Below, piece after piece: positions 50,643-59,770 of a stretch of 64,000 nucleotides of DNA (its first letter is position 1; each line of letters opens with the position of its first letter). The position numbers were made by a program, and so were the translations under genes. The stretch spans positions 1 to 64,000 of the forward strand of contig BPIL01000003.1 of the NCBI GenBank assembly GCA_026004095.1. The letters are read 5' to 3'. A model generated the notes under the pieces. That model did not search any database. It was not told the origin of the DNA and was given only the letters and a program-made list of their open reading frames with translations. The stretch comes from Meiothermus sp. (GTDB taxonomy: Bacteria; Deinococcota; Deinococci; Deinococcales; Thermaceae).

Positions 50643-51671
50643 TCAGGCAGGTTGCTTCAGGGCGAGCTGCCCACAGGCCGCCCCTACGTCGCGCCCCCGG
50701 CTCCAGCGCACCGAGGTGGGGATGCCCTGCTGCTCCAGAATGGCGGCGAATTTCAGGATTCGCGCCCGGGGGGTGCCCTGGTGGGGGGCCCCCTCCCAGG
50801 GATTCCAGGGAATCAGGTTCATGTGGACGCTCAGGCCCTTAAAGTGCTGGGCCAGGGCCCGGGCCTGCCAGTCGTGGTCGTTGACGCCTCTGAGCAGGGT
50901 GTACTCCAGGGTGATGCGGCGTTTGGTCTTGGCGTAGTAGTGCCGCACAGCTTCCATAATTTCAGCGATGCTGTAGCGGTGGGCGGTGGGGATGATCTGC
51001 TGGCGGGTTTCGTCGTCGGGGGCGTGGAGCGATAGGGCCAGGCGCACCTCGAGCCCCCACTCGGCCATTTTGTAGATGCCCCGGGGAATCCCCACGGTCG
51101 AAAGGGTAATGCGGCGCGGGCTCATTGCCAGCCCCTCGGGGTGCAGCATGCGCTCGAGGGCTTTATATACGTTTTCCAGGTTCAGCAGCGGCTCGCCCAT
51201 GCCCATCAGCACCACGTTGCGGATCTCGCGGGGGGCGTGCCCCTGATGGTAAGCCGCAAATAGAATCTGATCCAGCATCTCGGCGGCGGTCAGGTTGCGC
51301 CCAAAGCCCATCCGGCCGGTAGCGCAAAAAGTGCAGCCCGCCGGACAGCCCACCATGCTGGAGATGCAGATGGTTTTACGGTTCAGATAGGGCATGTACA
51401 CGGCCTCGGTCTTCTGGCCGTCCAGCAGGGTGAACAGGTACTTGACCGAGCCGTCCTGGCTTGGGAAGGGGGCAACCTCGGCGAACTCCGAGATGCGGTA
51501 CTGCTCGGCCCACGCGGCGCGCAGGGCCTTGGGCAGGTCGGTCATCTCCTCCCACTGCCGCGCCCCCTTGGCATAGAGCCAGGCGGCCAGTTGCGCCCGG
51601 CGGTAGCCCTGGCCCGGAAGCTCTTCGATGGGCAGCGAAAGCAGGGGGGTTTGTTCTTGCGGCAAAAGCAT
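50643..51671 (-). CDS. rlmN: 23S rRNA (adenine-C2) methyltransferase RlmN
   Basis: SSMVGCPAGCTFCATGRMGFGRNLTAAEM, NVVLMGMGEPLLNLENV, ALSLHAPDDETRQQIIP. Confidence 0.95.
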   Translation of the reverse strand: MLLPQEQTPLLSLPIEELPGQGYRRAQLAAWLYAKGARQWEEMTDLPKALRAAWAEQYRISEFAEVAPFPSQDGSVKYLFTLLDGQKTEAVYMPYLNRKTICISSMVGCPAGCTFCATGRMGFGRNLTAAEMLDQILFAAYHQGHAPREIRNVVLMGMGEPLLNLENVYKALERMLHPEGLAMSPRRITLSTVGIPRGIYKMAEWGLEVRLALSLHAPDDETRQQIIPTAHRYSIAEIMEAVRHYYAKTKRRITLEYTLLRGVNDHDWQARALAQHFKGLSVHMNLIPWNPWEGAPHQGTPRARILKFAAILEQQGIPTSVRWSRGRDVGAACGQLALKQPA

Positions 51672-51766
51672 AACGCCTCAGTATAGCGGGCGTGACAGAT
51701 TCAGATGGTGGGCGGCTCGAGCTTCCAATACGGGCGGTTTTGTCAGCCGCCCGTATACTGGGGCAA

Positions 51767-52984
51767 ATGCGCGCTCACACCAACCCTTGGTATTTGGTGC
51801 TCTCCTCCTATTGGTTTGCCAGCAGTTTTAAGTGGTTCCTTATTCTGCTTGTGTTGCTGCCGGCGCGGGTGGCAGAGCTGGTGCCCGAACCTGAGCGGGC
51901 TACCCGCCTGGGCCTGCTGTTTGCCTTGGGCGCGGTGATGGCTTTCATCGGGCCGCCCATCTGGGGCTACATCTCCGATCGGGTGGGCCGCCGCATGCCA
52001 TTTTTAGCGATAGGAACCATTCTGACAGCGGGCTCGCTGCTCTGGATGGCCTATGCTGGCAGCTACTGGCAGTTGGTGGTGGCTTACCTGCTGCTGCAAC
52101 TGGCCGACGACATGGCTACCGGCCCCTACTCGGCCCTGATTCCCGACCTCACGGCCCGGCGCGAGCGGGGGGTGGCCTCGGGCTGGCTGGGTGCGCTCCA
52201 GGTGGGCGGCCAGGTGGTGGCGGGCGCAACGGGCTTCCTGCTGTCCAACCTTCAGTGGCAGTTCTTGCTGATTGCCCTGCTCAACCTGGTTGCGGCCGGG
52301 ATGGTTTTGAGCCTGATCCGCGAGGTGCCGGGATTAAAGCCCCAGCGCCGGGGCTTGTGGGAGAGCCTGGTGGCCCCCTGGCGCAGCGCCGATTTTCGCT
52401 GGGTCTGGTTTACGCGTTTTCTGGTTATGCTGGCCCAGTATGTGGTGCAAACCTACTTGCAGTACTACCTGGCCGATGTGGTGCAGATATTCCAGGCCTT
52501 CGGTCAAACCCTGGCGACCGAAGCCTTTCAGGCGGTGGCCCTGCTGGGCTTACTCATCTCGGTTGGAGCTGCGATGGCTGCGGTGCCGGCCGGGCGTTTG
52601 TCCGACCGGCATGGCCGTAAGCCCATTATCTATGTGTCCGGGGTGGGTCTGGCCTTGCTGATGCTGCCCATTTTGCTGCTGCCCCGTTACGATGTGCTGG
52701 TGGTGCTGGCCCTGGTGTTCGGGGTACTGTACGGGGCCTATCTGGCGGTGGACTGGGCCCTGGTCTCCGATGTGCTGCCCAACCCCCAGGCCCACGCCAC
52801 CGATATGGGCATCTGGCAGACCTCCATTGTGCTGCCGCAGGTTTTGGCGGGGGGTTTTGGGGCCATGCTGGATGCCTTCAACCGTCAAAGCTCTGGGCTG
52901 GGTTACACGGTGCTGTTCTTGGTGGCGGCGGTTTGTTTCGTGCTGGGTACCCTCCTGGTTCGCCAGATCCGCTCGGTGCGCTAA
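51767..52984 (+). CDS. MFS transporter
   Basis: GYISDRVGRRMPFLAIG; 12-TM pattern; TATACT 7 nt upstream of ATG. Confidence 0.88.
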   Translation: MRAHTNPWYLVLSSYWFASSFKWFLILLVLLPARVAELVPEPERATRLGLLFALGAVMAFIGPPIWGYISDRVGRRMPFLAIGTILTAGSLLWMAYAGSYWQLVVAYLLLQLADDMATGPYSALIPDLTARRERGVASGWLGALQVGGQVVAGATGFLLSNLQWQFLLIALLNLVAAGMVLSLIREVPGLKPQRRGLWESLVAPWRSADFRWVWFTRFLVMLAQYVVQTYLQYYLADVVQIFQAFGQTLATEAFQAVALLGLLISVGAAMAAVPAGRLSDRHGRKPIIYVSGVGLALLMLPILLLPRYDVLVVLALVFGVLYGAYLAVDWALVSDVLPNPQAHATDMGIWQTSIVLPQVLAGGFGAMLDAFNRQSSGLGYTVLFLVAAVCFVLGTLLVRQIRSVR

Positions 52985-53054
52985 GCCCCAGGATTTCAAT
53001 GGTTTTACTTGACAACCCAGGGGAGCTTAGCCATAGTTAGGAATGCGCTGTCCT

Positions 53055-53144
53055 GGAGGGATGGCTGAGTGGTTGAAAGCGGCGGTCTTGAAAACCGTTG
53101 TAGACGCAAGTCTACCGGGGGTTCGAATCCCTCTCCCTCCGCCA
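53055..53144 (+). tRNA. tRNA-Ser (anticodon TGA)
   Basis: GGAGGGA/TCCCTCC acceptor, CTTGAAA loop, long variable arm, encoded CCA. Confidence 0.96.
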
Positions 53145-53219
53145 GGCTATTTCATTTGCCAGGTTTTGTGCTAAAGTATCGCTTGCGGTTTTTGGGTTGA
53201 TACCCAGAACGGGACAGAT

Positions 53220-53314
53220 GGAGGGGTGGCCGAGTGGCTGAAGGCGGCGGTTTGCTAAACCGCTATAGGGAACGAAAGTCCCTATCGGGGGTTCGAATCC
53301 CCCCTCCTCCGCCA
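53220..53314 (+). tRNA. tRNA-Ser (anticodon GCT)
   Basis: GGAGGGG/CCTCCTCC acceptor, TTGCTAA loop, long variable arm, encoded CCA. Confidence 0.96.
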
Positions 53315-53340
53315 GCGTAAAACCGAGCAACCCGCATGGG

Positions 53341-53365
53341 GTTGGGGCCCAGGCCCCAACTTTTT
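53341..53365 (+). terminator. Terminator downstream of tRNA-Ser pair
   Basis: GTTGGGGCC-CA-GGCCCCAAC-TTTTT. Confidence 0.75.
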
Positions 53366-53422
53366 GCTTGGTGGCCTGCCCTGTACACCTGGCGTTGCTG
53401 ATTTGGTCTATGCTATAGCTCT

Positions 53423-53896
53423 ATGCACAACACCCTGTCAGCCCGTTTTGAGCTTTCGCTGGCCGGTTTGCCGCAGATTCTGGGCCCGGCCACCCCCGAG
53501 CAGCTACGCCAGCGCAGCCTGCCCGACAAATGGTCGGCCCACGAGAACTTGGCCCACCTGGCCCACTTCACCCTGGTCACCCAGGATCGCATGGCCCGCA
53601 TCCTGCGGGAGGAAGCCCCCCTCATCGAGCGGCTGAAGCCCGACACCGAACCGGTCTTTTTGCAGTTGGTAGAGCGCGCTCCGGAAGAGGTGATAACCCA
53701 GCTCAAAGAACTGCGGGCCCAGCTCAACCAGCAGGTAGCGGCCCTGAGCGAGGCCCAGCTCGAGCGCATTGGCATCCACAGCGCGGCCGGGCCCATGCCG
53801 CTACGGGCGTGGCTCGAGCTCTTCTTAGTGCACGAGGCCCACCACCTCTACCTGGCCTTCTGGCGCATCCGCGAGGTGCTGCAGATGGCCCGCTGA
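53423..53896 (+). CDS. DinB-like family protein
   Basis: KWSAHENLAHLAHFTLVTQDRMARIL...LELFLVHEAHHLYLAFWRIREV, metal His pattern of DinB/YfiT. Confidence 0.82.
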   Translation: MHNTLSARFELSLAGLPQILGPATPEQLRQRSLPDKWSAHENLAHLAHFTLVTQDRMARILREEAPLIERLKPDTEPVFLQLVERAPEEVITQLKELRAQLNQQVAALSEAQLERIGIHSAAGPMPLRAWLELFLVHEAHHLYLAFWRIREVLQMAR

Positions 53897-53898
53897 GT

Positions 53899-55011
53899 CT
53901 AGTGCACCCCCGCCTCGGTGATGGCCGCCGCCGAGTTACGGGCAAAACGCACATTTCCCCTGAACTCGGTGAGGTTGGTGGCGTTCACGTAGGTCATGGC
54001 GCTCTGCAGGCCTTCGCGCAGGCGGGCGATGGCCTCCTGGGCGGTGTGGTGGAAGGCCCGCAGGGTTTGCGAGGAGCCCTCGATGAAGTTGCGCTTCTCG
54101 GTTACCAGGGTGGAGGCCATGCCGTAGAGCAGAACGCCCTCGAGCCGCCCGTCTTTCTTGATGAGCACCTCGTCCTCGAAGCTGCCGGAGGCAAAGAACT
54201 TGCCCATCATCACCCCGTCGCTGTAGGCCAGGGCCTTCACAAAGTCGCCCGAGCTGTTGACCCCGCCGTCGGCGATAATCTGCACGTCGCTGTACCCCAC
54301 CACCGACTGGAACCGGCGAATTTCCTCCAGCAGCGAGAGCTGGCCCACCCCCACCCCGGTGTTGATGCGGGTGGTGCAGACCGAGCCCGGCCCCACCCCC
54401 ACCTTGAGGATGAAGTGGCGGAAGCCCGAGAGCTTCATCAGCCAGTAGGCGTAGGCGAAGCCCTCGATGGAGCCCACATTGCCCAGGATGACCCCGCTAT
54501 CAATGCCCAGCCCGCGAATCTTGGCCAGCACCGGCAGCACCGCCGCGTTGGCCCCGTGGGCGATGTCAATCGAGGCGAAAATCAGGTTGGGCTGGGCGAG
54601 GAGCTCGGCCAGAAACTCCTCTTTTTCATTGATGCCCAGAGCGGCCCCCACCAGGGCCGGGGCGCTGGCCTGCACGTCCCGGAGGCGCTCCTCGTTAGAA
54701 AGCCCCACCCTGGGCAGAATGTGCACCCCGCCGTTGCCCCCGTCCCATACGTCGCGGGCGAAGCGGCTGCGCATCATGCTCATGGAGGCCCCAAAAGCCG
54801 GGAAAATCTCGATGGTGCCTTTGGTGGTGTAAAAAAGCTGGCGCACATTTACCTGGCGGCGCGAGACCGGCTGGGTCAGAAAGGTGGGGATGATGGTTTT
54901 GTCGGCGAAGGTGTAGTAGGTTTCAAAACGCTCGTAGGGGTAGCGGGCCAGGTCGGCCTGGGTTTTTTCCAGGGCTTCCTGGGCGATTTCATCAAAAATT
55001 CCGTAGTTCAC
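53899..55011 (-). CDS. IMP dehydrogenase / GMP reductase family protein
   Basis: LKVGVGPGSVCTTRINTGVGVGQLS, VQIIADGGVNSSGDFVKALAYSDGVMMGKFFA. Confidence 0.88.
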   Translation of the reverse strand: MNYGIFDEIAQEALEKTQADLARYPYERFETYYTFADKTIIPTFLTQPVSRRQVNVRQLFYTTKGTIEIFPAFGASMSMMRSRFARDVWDGGNGGVHILPRVGLSNEERLRDVQASAPALVGAALGINEKEEFLAELLAQPNLIFASIDIAHGANAAVLPVLAKIRGLGIDSGVILGNVGSIEGFAYAYWLMKLSGFRHFILKVGVGPGSVCTTRINTGVGVGQLSLLEEIRRFQSVVGYSDVQIIADGGVNSSGDFVKALAYSDGVMMGKFFASGSFEDEVLIKKDGRLEGVLLYGMASTLVTEKRNFIEGSSQTLRAFHHTAQEAIARLREGLQSAMTYVNATNLTEFRGNVRFARNSAAAITEAGVH

Positions 55012-55214
55012 GGGCTAAAATTGTACTAAAGCCTGGACAGGGGGTCTACTACGCCCGCTACAGTGGGCTGGCTTTGCAAGAGGTGATGTCCGGCTCGAGG
55101 CCATTTCCCTTCGCTCGAGCGACCCGCCAACCCCGGTGTTTCGTTTGGAAATGACTGGTGGGGTTTGCTTGGCGGGGTATATTTTTTATGCTGGGTTAGT
55201 TTTGAGAGGCCACG

Positions 55215-57914
55215 ATGAAGACCGCCGAAATCCGCGAAAAATTTCTCCAGTTCTTCCAATCCAAGGGGCATCTGCGCCTGCCGAGCTTTAGCGTGGTGCC
55301 CCAGGACGACCCCACCCTGCTCTTCATCAACGCGGGCATGACCCCCCTCAAGCCCTACTTTCTGGGCAAAAAGCCGGTTTTCCCCGGCTACGAGGGCGAG
55401 TGGTACCGGGTGACCACCTGCCAGAAGAGCGTGCGCACCGGCGATATCGAGAACGTGGGGCGCACCAACCGCCACCAGACCGTTTTCGAGATGCTGGGCA
55501 ACTTCAGCTTTGGCGACTACTTCAAGAAAGAGGCCATCGAGTGGGCCTGGGAGTTCCTGACCGACCCCAAGTGGTTGGGGCTGGATCCGGCGCGCATTTA
55601 CGTGACCATCTACAAAGACGACGACGAGGCCTTTGAGCACTGGACGCGGGTGGGCGTACCCCCCGAAAAAATCCACCGCTTTGACGCCGACGAAAACTTC
55701 TGGCCGCAGAACGCCCCCACCAAAGGCCCCAACGGGCCGTGCGGGCCCTGCAGCGAGATCTACTACGACCGGGGGCCGGCTTTTGGCTCGGACACCTGGG
55801 CCGACTACTACGAGACCCGTGAGTCCAACCGCTTTGTGGAGCTCTGGAACCTGGTGTTTCCACAGTACGACCGCAAGGACGGCGGCGTGCTGGAGCCCCT
55901 CCCCAAGCCTAACATTGATACCGGTATGGGCCTTGCGCGCGTGGCTATGGTGCTGCAAGGCGTGACCGACTTCTACGAGACCGATGAGTTCCAGCCCCTG
56001 ATTGCCAAGATTGTGGAGCTGACCGGCATCAGTTACGAAGGCCCCAGCTCGGTGGCCCACCGGGTGATTGCCGAGCACGCCCGCGCCGTGACCTTCATCC
56101 TTTCGGATGGGGTGCACTTCTCCAATACCGGGCGCGGCTACGTGGTGCGCCGCCTGCTGCGCCGGGCGGTGCGCTTTGGCTATTTGCTGGGCCTGCGCGA
56201 GCCCTTCATGTACAAACTGGCCGAGGTGGTGGCCCAGGTGATGGGCGGGGTGTACCCGGAGCTAAAGGAGAACCTCGAGGGCGTGCAAAAACAGATCAAA
56301 ATTGAAGAAGAACAGTTTTTGCGCACGCTCGAGAGCGGCATCAAGCGCCTGGATGCGATGCTGGCCGGCCTCAAGCCGGGCGATACCCTGGCGGGCCGGG
56401 ATGCCTTTACCCTCTACGACACCTACGGTTTCCCCCTCGACTTAACCATCGAAATTGCCGGGGAGCATGGGGTTCAGGTGGACACCGAAGGCTTCGAGCA
56501 AGCCCTGGAGGAACAGCAGGAGCGGGCTCGAGCCGCTGCCGCCTTCAGCAAAGAGCTTTTCAAGAGATCCAACGAGGCCCTTGCAGCCCTGGCCGCCGAC
56601 TACGGGGGCACCAAGTTTGTGGGCTACGAGAGCCTCGAGGCCCAGGCCCAGGTCAAGCTGCTACTGGTGGGGGAGCAGACCATCGAGGAAGCGCCGGCCG
56701 GCACCGAGGTGCAGGTGGTGCTGGACAGAACCCCCTTCTACGCCGAAGGGGGCGGCCAGGTGGGGGATGCGGGCGTGCTGGAATGGGAAGGGGGCTGGGC
56801 CAGGGTCTCGACCACCCAGAAAAACCCCGACGGCATCTTTTTGCACATCGCGCGGGTGGAGGAGGGCACCCTCCAAGCGGGCTCGACGGTGCGGGCTTTG
56901 GTGGATCTGCACCGGCGCGATACCGAGAAAAACCACACCGCCACCCACCTGCTGCACGCCGCTTTGCGGGCGGTGCTGGGCCCCCATGCGCAGCAAAAAG
57001 GCAGCTATGTGGGGCCGGATCGGCTGCGCTTCGACTTCAGCCAGTTCGAGCCGATTGCCCCCAGGGATCTGGCCCGGATTGAGCTGCTGGTGAACCGCTG
57101 GATCCAGGCCGACTTCCCGGTGAGCTATGCCTACAAGCCCCTAGAGGAAGCCCGCAAAGAAGGGGCCATGGCCCTGTTTGGCGAAAAATATGGCGACGTG
57201 GTGCGGGTGGTGAGCGTGGAAGGGGCCATCGACAACGTGACCTCCAAGGAGCTTTGCGGCGGCTGCCATGTGCGGCGCACCGGTGAGATCGGGGCCTTTG
57301 TGATTGTGGCCGAGGAGTCGGTGGCGGCGGGGGTGCGGCGCATCGAGGCCCTGACCGGAACCGGGGCTACGCAGTACGTGCGCGAGATGCTGGACCGGCT
57401 GGGCGGCCTCTCCCGCGAGCTGGGGACGGCCCCCGAGCACCTGCTCGAGCGGGTGAGCAAGCTCCAGGACGAACTCAAGGCCCGCGAGAAAGAGATCGAA
57501 AAGCTGAGGCTGGAGCTGGCTCGAGCCCAGCTTGGGGGCAGCGCGGCGGGCCTCTCGCTCAAGGAGGCCAACGGCTACCGCTACCTGGCGGTCAGGCTCG
57601 AGGGCCTCGAGGCCGGGGCCTTGCGGGGTGCAGCCGACGAGCTGCTGGACAGGCACCAGGCCGACCTGGTGGCGGTGGGCTCGGGGCAGCACCTGGTGGT
57701 CAAGGTGGGCAAAAAGGCCCTGGAGAGGGGGCTGGATGCCGGTGCGGTGATGAAGAAGCTGTCGGCTGTTGCCGGCGGGCGCGGCGGCGGCAGGGGGGCG
57801 CTGGCCCAGGGCGGCGGCTTCGACCTGGACAAAGGCTTTTGGGGCGCTCGAGCAGGTGCTGGAATAGTGTTGGGACTCATCTGCATTTCTGGGCTGGAGG
57901 GGATAATAGGGTAG
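55215..57914 (+). CDS. alaS: Alanyl-tRNA synthetase, likely with +1 error near 57834 (true stop predicted about 57878)
   Basis: [65 protein letters not shown]-terminus becomes [14 protein letters not shown]-stop if one G is removed. Confidence 0.95.
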   Translation: MKTAEIREKFLQFFQSKGHLRLPSFSVVPQDDPTLLFINAGMTPLKPYFLGKKPVFPGYEGEWYRVTTCQKSVRTGDIENVGRTNRHQTVFEMLGNFSFGDYFKKEAIEWAWEFLTDPKWLGLDPARIYVTIYKDDDEAFEHWTRVGVPPEKIHRFDADENFWPQNAPTKGPNGPCGPCSEIYYDRGPAFGSDTWADYYETRESNRFVELWNLVFPQYDRKDGGVLEPLPKPNIDTGMGLARVAMVLQGVTDFYETDEFQPLIAKIVELTGISYEGPSSVAHRVIAEHARAVTFILSDGVHFSNTGRGYVVRRLLRRAVRFGYLLGLREPFMYKLAEVVAQVMGGVYPELKENLEGVQKQIKIEEEQFLRTLESGIKRLDAMLAGLKPGDTLAGRDAFTLYDTYGFPLDLTIEIAGEHGVQVDTEGFEQALEEQQERARAAAAFSKELFKRSNEALAALAADYGGTKFVGYESLEAQAQVKLLLVGEQTIEEAPAGTEVQVVLDRTPFYAEGGGQVGDAGVLEWEGGWARVSTTQKNPDGIFLHIARVEEGTLQAGSTVRALVDLHRRDTEKNHTATHLLHAALRAVLGPHAQQKGSYVGPDRLRFDFSQFEPIAPRDLARIELLVNRWIQADFPVSYAYKPLEEARKEGAMALFGEKYGDVVRVVSVEGAIDNVTSKELCGGCHVRRTGEIGAFVIVAEESVAAGVRRIEALTGTGATQYVREMLDRLGGLSRELGTAPEHLLERVSKLQDELKAREKEIEKLRLELARAQLGGSAAGLSLKEANGYRYLAVRLEGLEAGALRGAADELLDRHQADLVAVGSGQHLVVKVGKKALERGLDAGAVMKKLSAVAGGRGGGRGALAQGGGFDLDKGFWGARAGAGIVLGLICISGLEGIIG

Positions 57915-58326
57915 ATGCGGGTGGTGGCGCTGGACGTGGGGGAAGCCCGGATTGGCCTGGCCGTGGGCGAGATCGGCTCACCCTGGGCTTTTGGTCGGGG
58001 TTACCTGGTGCGCAAGAACCTCGAGGCCGACCTCGAGGCCCTGGCGGCCTTTCGCCGAGCGTGAACGGGCCGAGCGCTTTGTGGTGGGGCTGCCCCTGCG
58101 CACCGATGGCCGGCCCAGCGCCCAGGCCGAGCGGGTGCAGGCCCTGGTAGAGGCCATGCGTGGGCGGGGCCTGCAGATCGAACTGCTGGACGAGCGCTAC
58201 ACCACCAAGCTGGGGCAGAACCGGCTTAAACACGCCCCCAAGCGCATCCGGCAAGAGAAAGGCAAACTGGACGAAGCCGCGGCCATCGCCTTGCTGGAAT
58301 CATATCTGGCCCGTGTGGGACAGTAG
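57914..58326 (+). pseudogene. ruvX: YqgF/RuvX Holliday junction resolvase-like, interrupted by a +1 frameshift at 58050-58052
   Basis: [21 protein letters not shown] in one frame; [26 protein letters not shown]...[12 protein letters not shown]...[15 protein letters not shown] in the other. Confidence 0.88.
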
Positions 58327-58341
58327 CCGTGGAGTCTTGGT

Positions 58342-59394
58342 ATGGACGATAAGCCTACCCTGTCCGCTACCTCCCCCGACGAAGCCAGCAAGTCGCCGAC
58401 CCGCTGGGTTCTGCGGGGTGTGCTGCTTATGTTTGCGCTGGTGGTGGCGGTGCTGGGCTACGCCCTCTACCTGATGGGGCCCACCGGCGTCACCGCCCAG
58501 GTGCAGATTCCCAGGGGCAGCGGGGCGGTAGCTGTAGGCCGCATTCTCGAGCAGGCCGGGCTGGTGCGCTCGGGCTATCTGTTTGCCCAGTACCTGCGCT
58601 TTTCCGGCCAGGATAAAGCGCTCAAGCCTGGTTACTACCGGCTCGAGGGCAACGGTCTGCGGGCTGTCGCCCTGGCCATTACCGGCCAATCCCGCCCCCT
58701 TACGGTGCGCATCACCTTTCCCGAGGGCTGGCGGGCGGTGGATATGGCCCAGCGCCTGAGCGAAAACAACCTGGACGGTTCCAAATTCCTCGAGCTGGTC
58801 AACAACCCTCCCTCTGAGCTACGCCCTGCCGAGGCCAAAGGCCCCACCCTCGAGGGCTACCTCTTTCCCGCTACCTACGACTTCCCCCTCGACTTTACCC
58901 CCGAGGATGTTATCCGCACCATGACCCGCCGCATGGAACAGGAATTTACCCCCGCAGCCCAGGCCCGCCTGCAGCAGCTTGGCCTGCAAAGCATCCACGA
59001 CTGGGTCACGCTGGCCTCCATCGTGCAGGCTGAGGCGGCCAACTCGAGCGAGAAGCCGGTAATCGCCGGGGTTTTCCTCAACCGCCTGGAAATTGGTATG
59101 CCCCTGCAGGCCGACCCCACCGTGGCCTATGGCCTGGGTAAACGCCTGCCCGAACTCGATCGGGGCGCGGGCGACTTCGAAAAAGACACCCCCTACAACA
59201 CCTATACCCGGCGCGGCCTGCCCCCCGGTGCCATCGGCAACCCTGGCTCCGAGGCTTTGCAAGCGGTGCTTAACCCGGTGCGCACCAACGAAAAAGGCCA
59301 GAAGTACCTCTACTTCCTGCACGCCCAGGGGCGCTTGTTTCTGAATGTAGACTTCGAGGGACATCTGCGCGATACGGCGCGGTATTATCGCTGA
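58342..59394 (+). CDS. mltG: Endolytic transglycosylase MltG
   Basis: PEGWRAVDMAQRLSE, LASIVQAEAANSSEKPVIAGVFLNRLEIGMPLQADPTVAYGLG, YNTYTRRGLPPGAIGNPG. Confidence 0.95.
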   Translation: MDDKPTLSATSPDEASKSPTRWVLRGVLLMFALVVAVLGYALYLMGPTGVTAQVQIPRGSGAVAVGRILEQAGLVRSGYLFAQYLRFSGQDKALKPGYYRLEGNGLRAVALAITGQSRPLTVRITFPEGWRAVDMAQRLSENNLDGSKFLELVNNPPSELRPAEAKGPTLEGYLFPATYDFPLDFTPEDVIRTMTRRMEQEFTPAAQARLQQLGLQSIHDWVTLASIVQAEAANSSEKPVIAGVFLNRLEIGMPLQADPTVAYGLGKRLPELDRGAGDFEKDTPYNTYTRRGLPPGAIGNPGSEALQAVLNPVRTNEKGQKYLYFLHAQGRLFLNVDFEGHLRDTARYYR

Positions 59395-59412
59395 CGCTCT
59401 GGAATCGTGGGG

Positions 59413-59721
59413 CTAGTTGAGCCAGCGGCTGCGCTGATGGGGGCAGCGGGCCATCTCTGGGCACTTACGCCGGCCCTGGCGCAGAGCGGCCACCTCCGCG
59501 GGGTTGAGCAGCTCCTTGCACACAGCACAGCGCTGCCGCGACCCATTCAGCCAACGCATACCGCGCGAACGGATACGACCCTTCCAGCCGGGCGGCAGCA
59601 CCCCTTGCAAGACCCGCAAGAGAAAATAGAACACCAGCGCAACCAGCAACGCAGCGACCAGATAGTCCACGCCATCATCGTATGACAGGTGGTGGGTGAG
59701 GTGCCGAGGTAATTGCAGCAC
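59413..59721 (-). CDS. Small membrane protein with Cys-containing C-terminus
   Basis: One TM (VAALLVALVFYFLLRVLQGVLP) then CAVCKELLNPAEVAALRQGRRKCPEMARC; start uncertain. Confidence 0.5.
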   Translation of the reverse strand: MLQLPRHLTHHLSYDDGVDYLVAALLVALVFYFLLRVLQGVLPPGWKGRIRSRGMRWLNGSRQRCAVCKELLNPAEVAALRQGRRKCPEMARCPHQRSRWLN

Positions 59722-59770
59722 CCCTCCTTGTGTTCTTGTGAAAGAAGGGCCATATTAGGCGGGCTGTCTT

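Noticed and set aside
53530-55029. 499-aa plus ORF spanning DinB-like and IMPDH-family genes
   Set aside because: Overlaps two well supported genes; composition is shadow-like.
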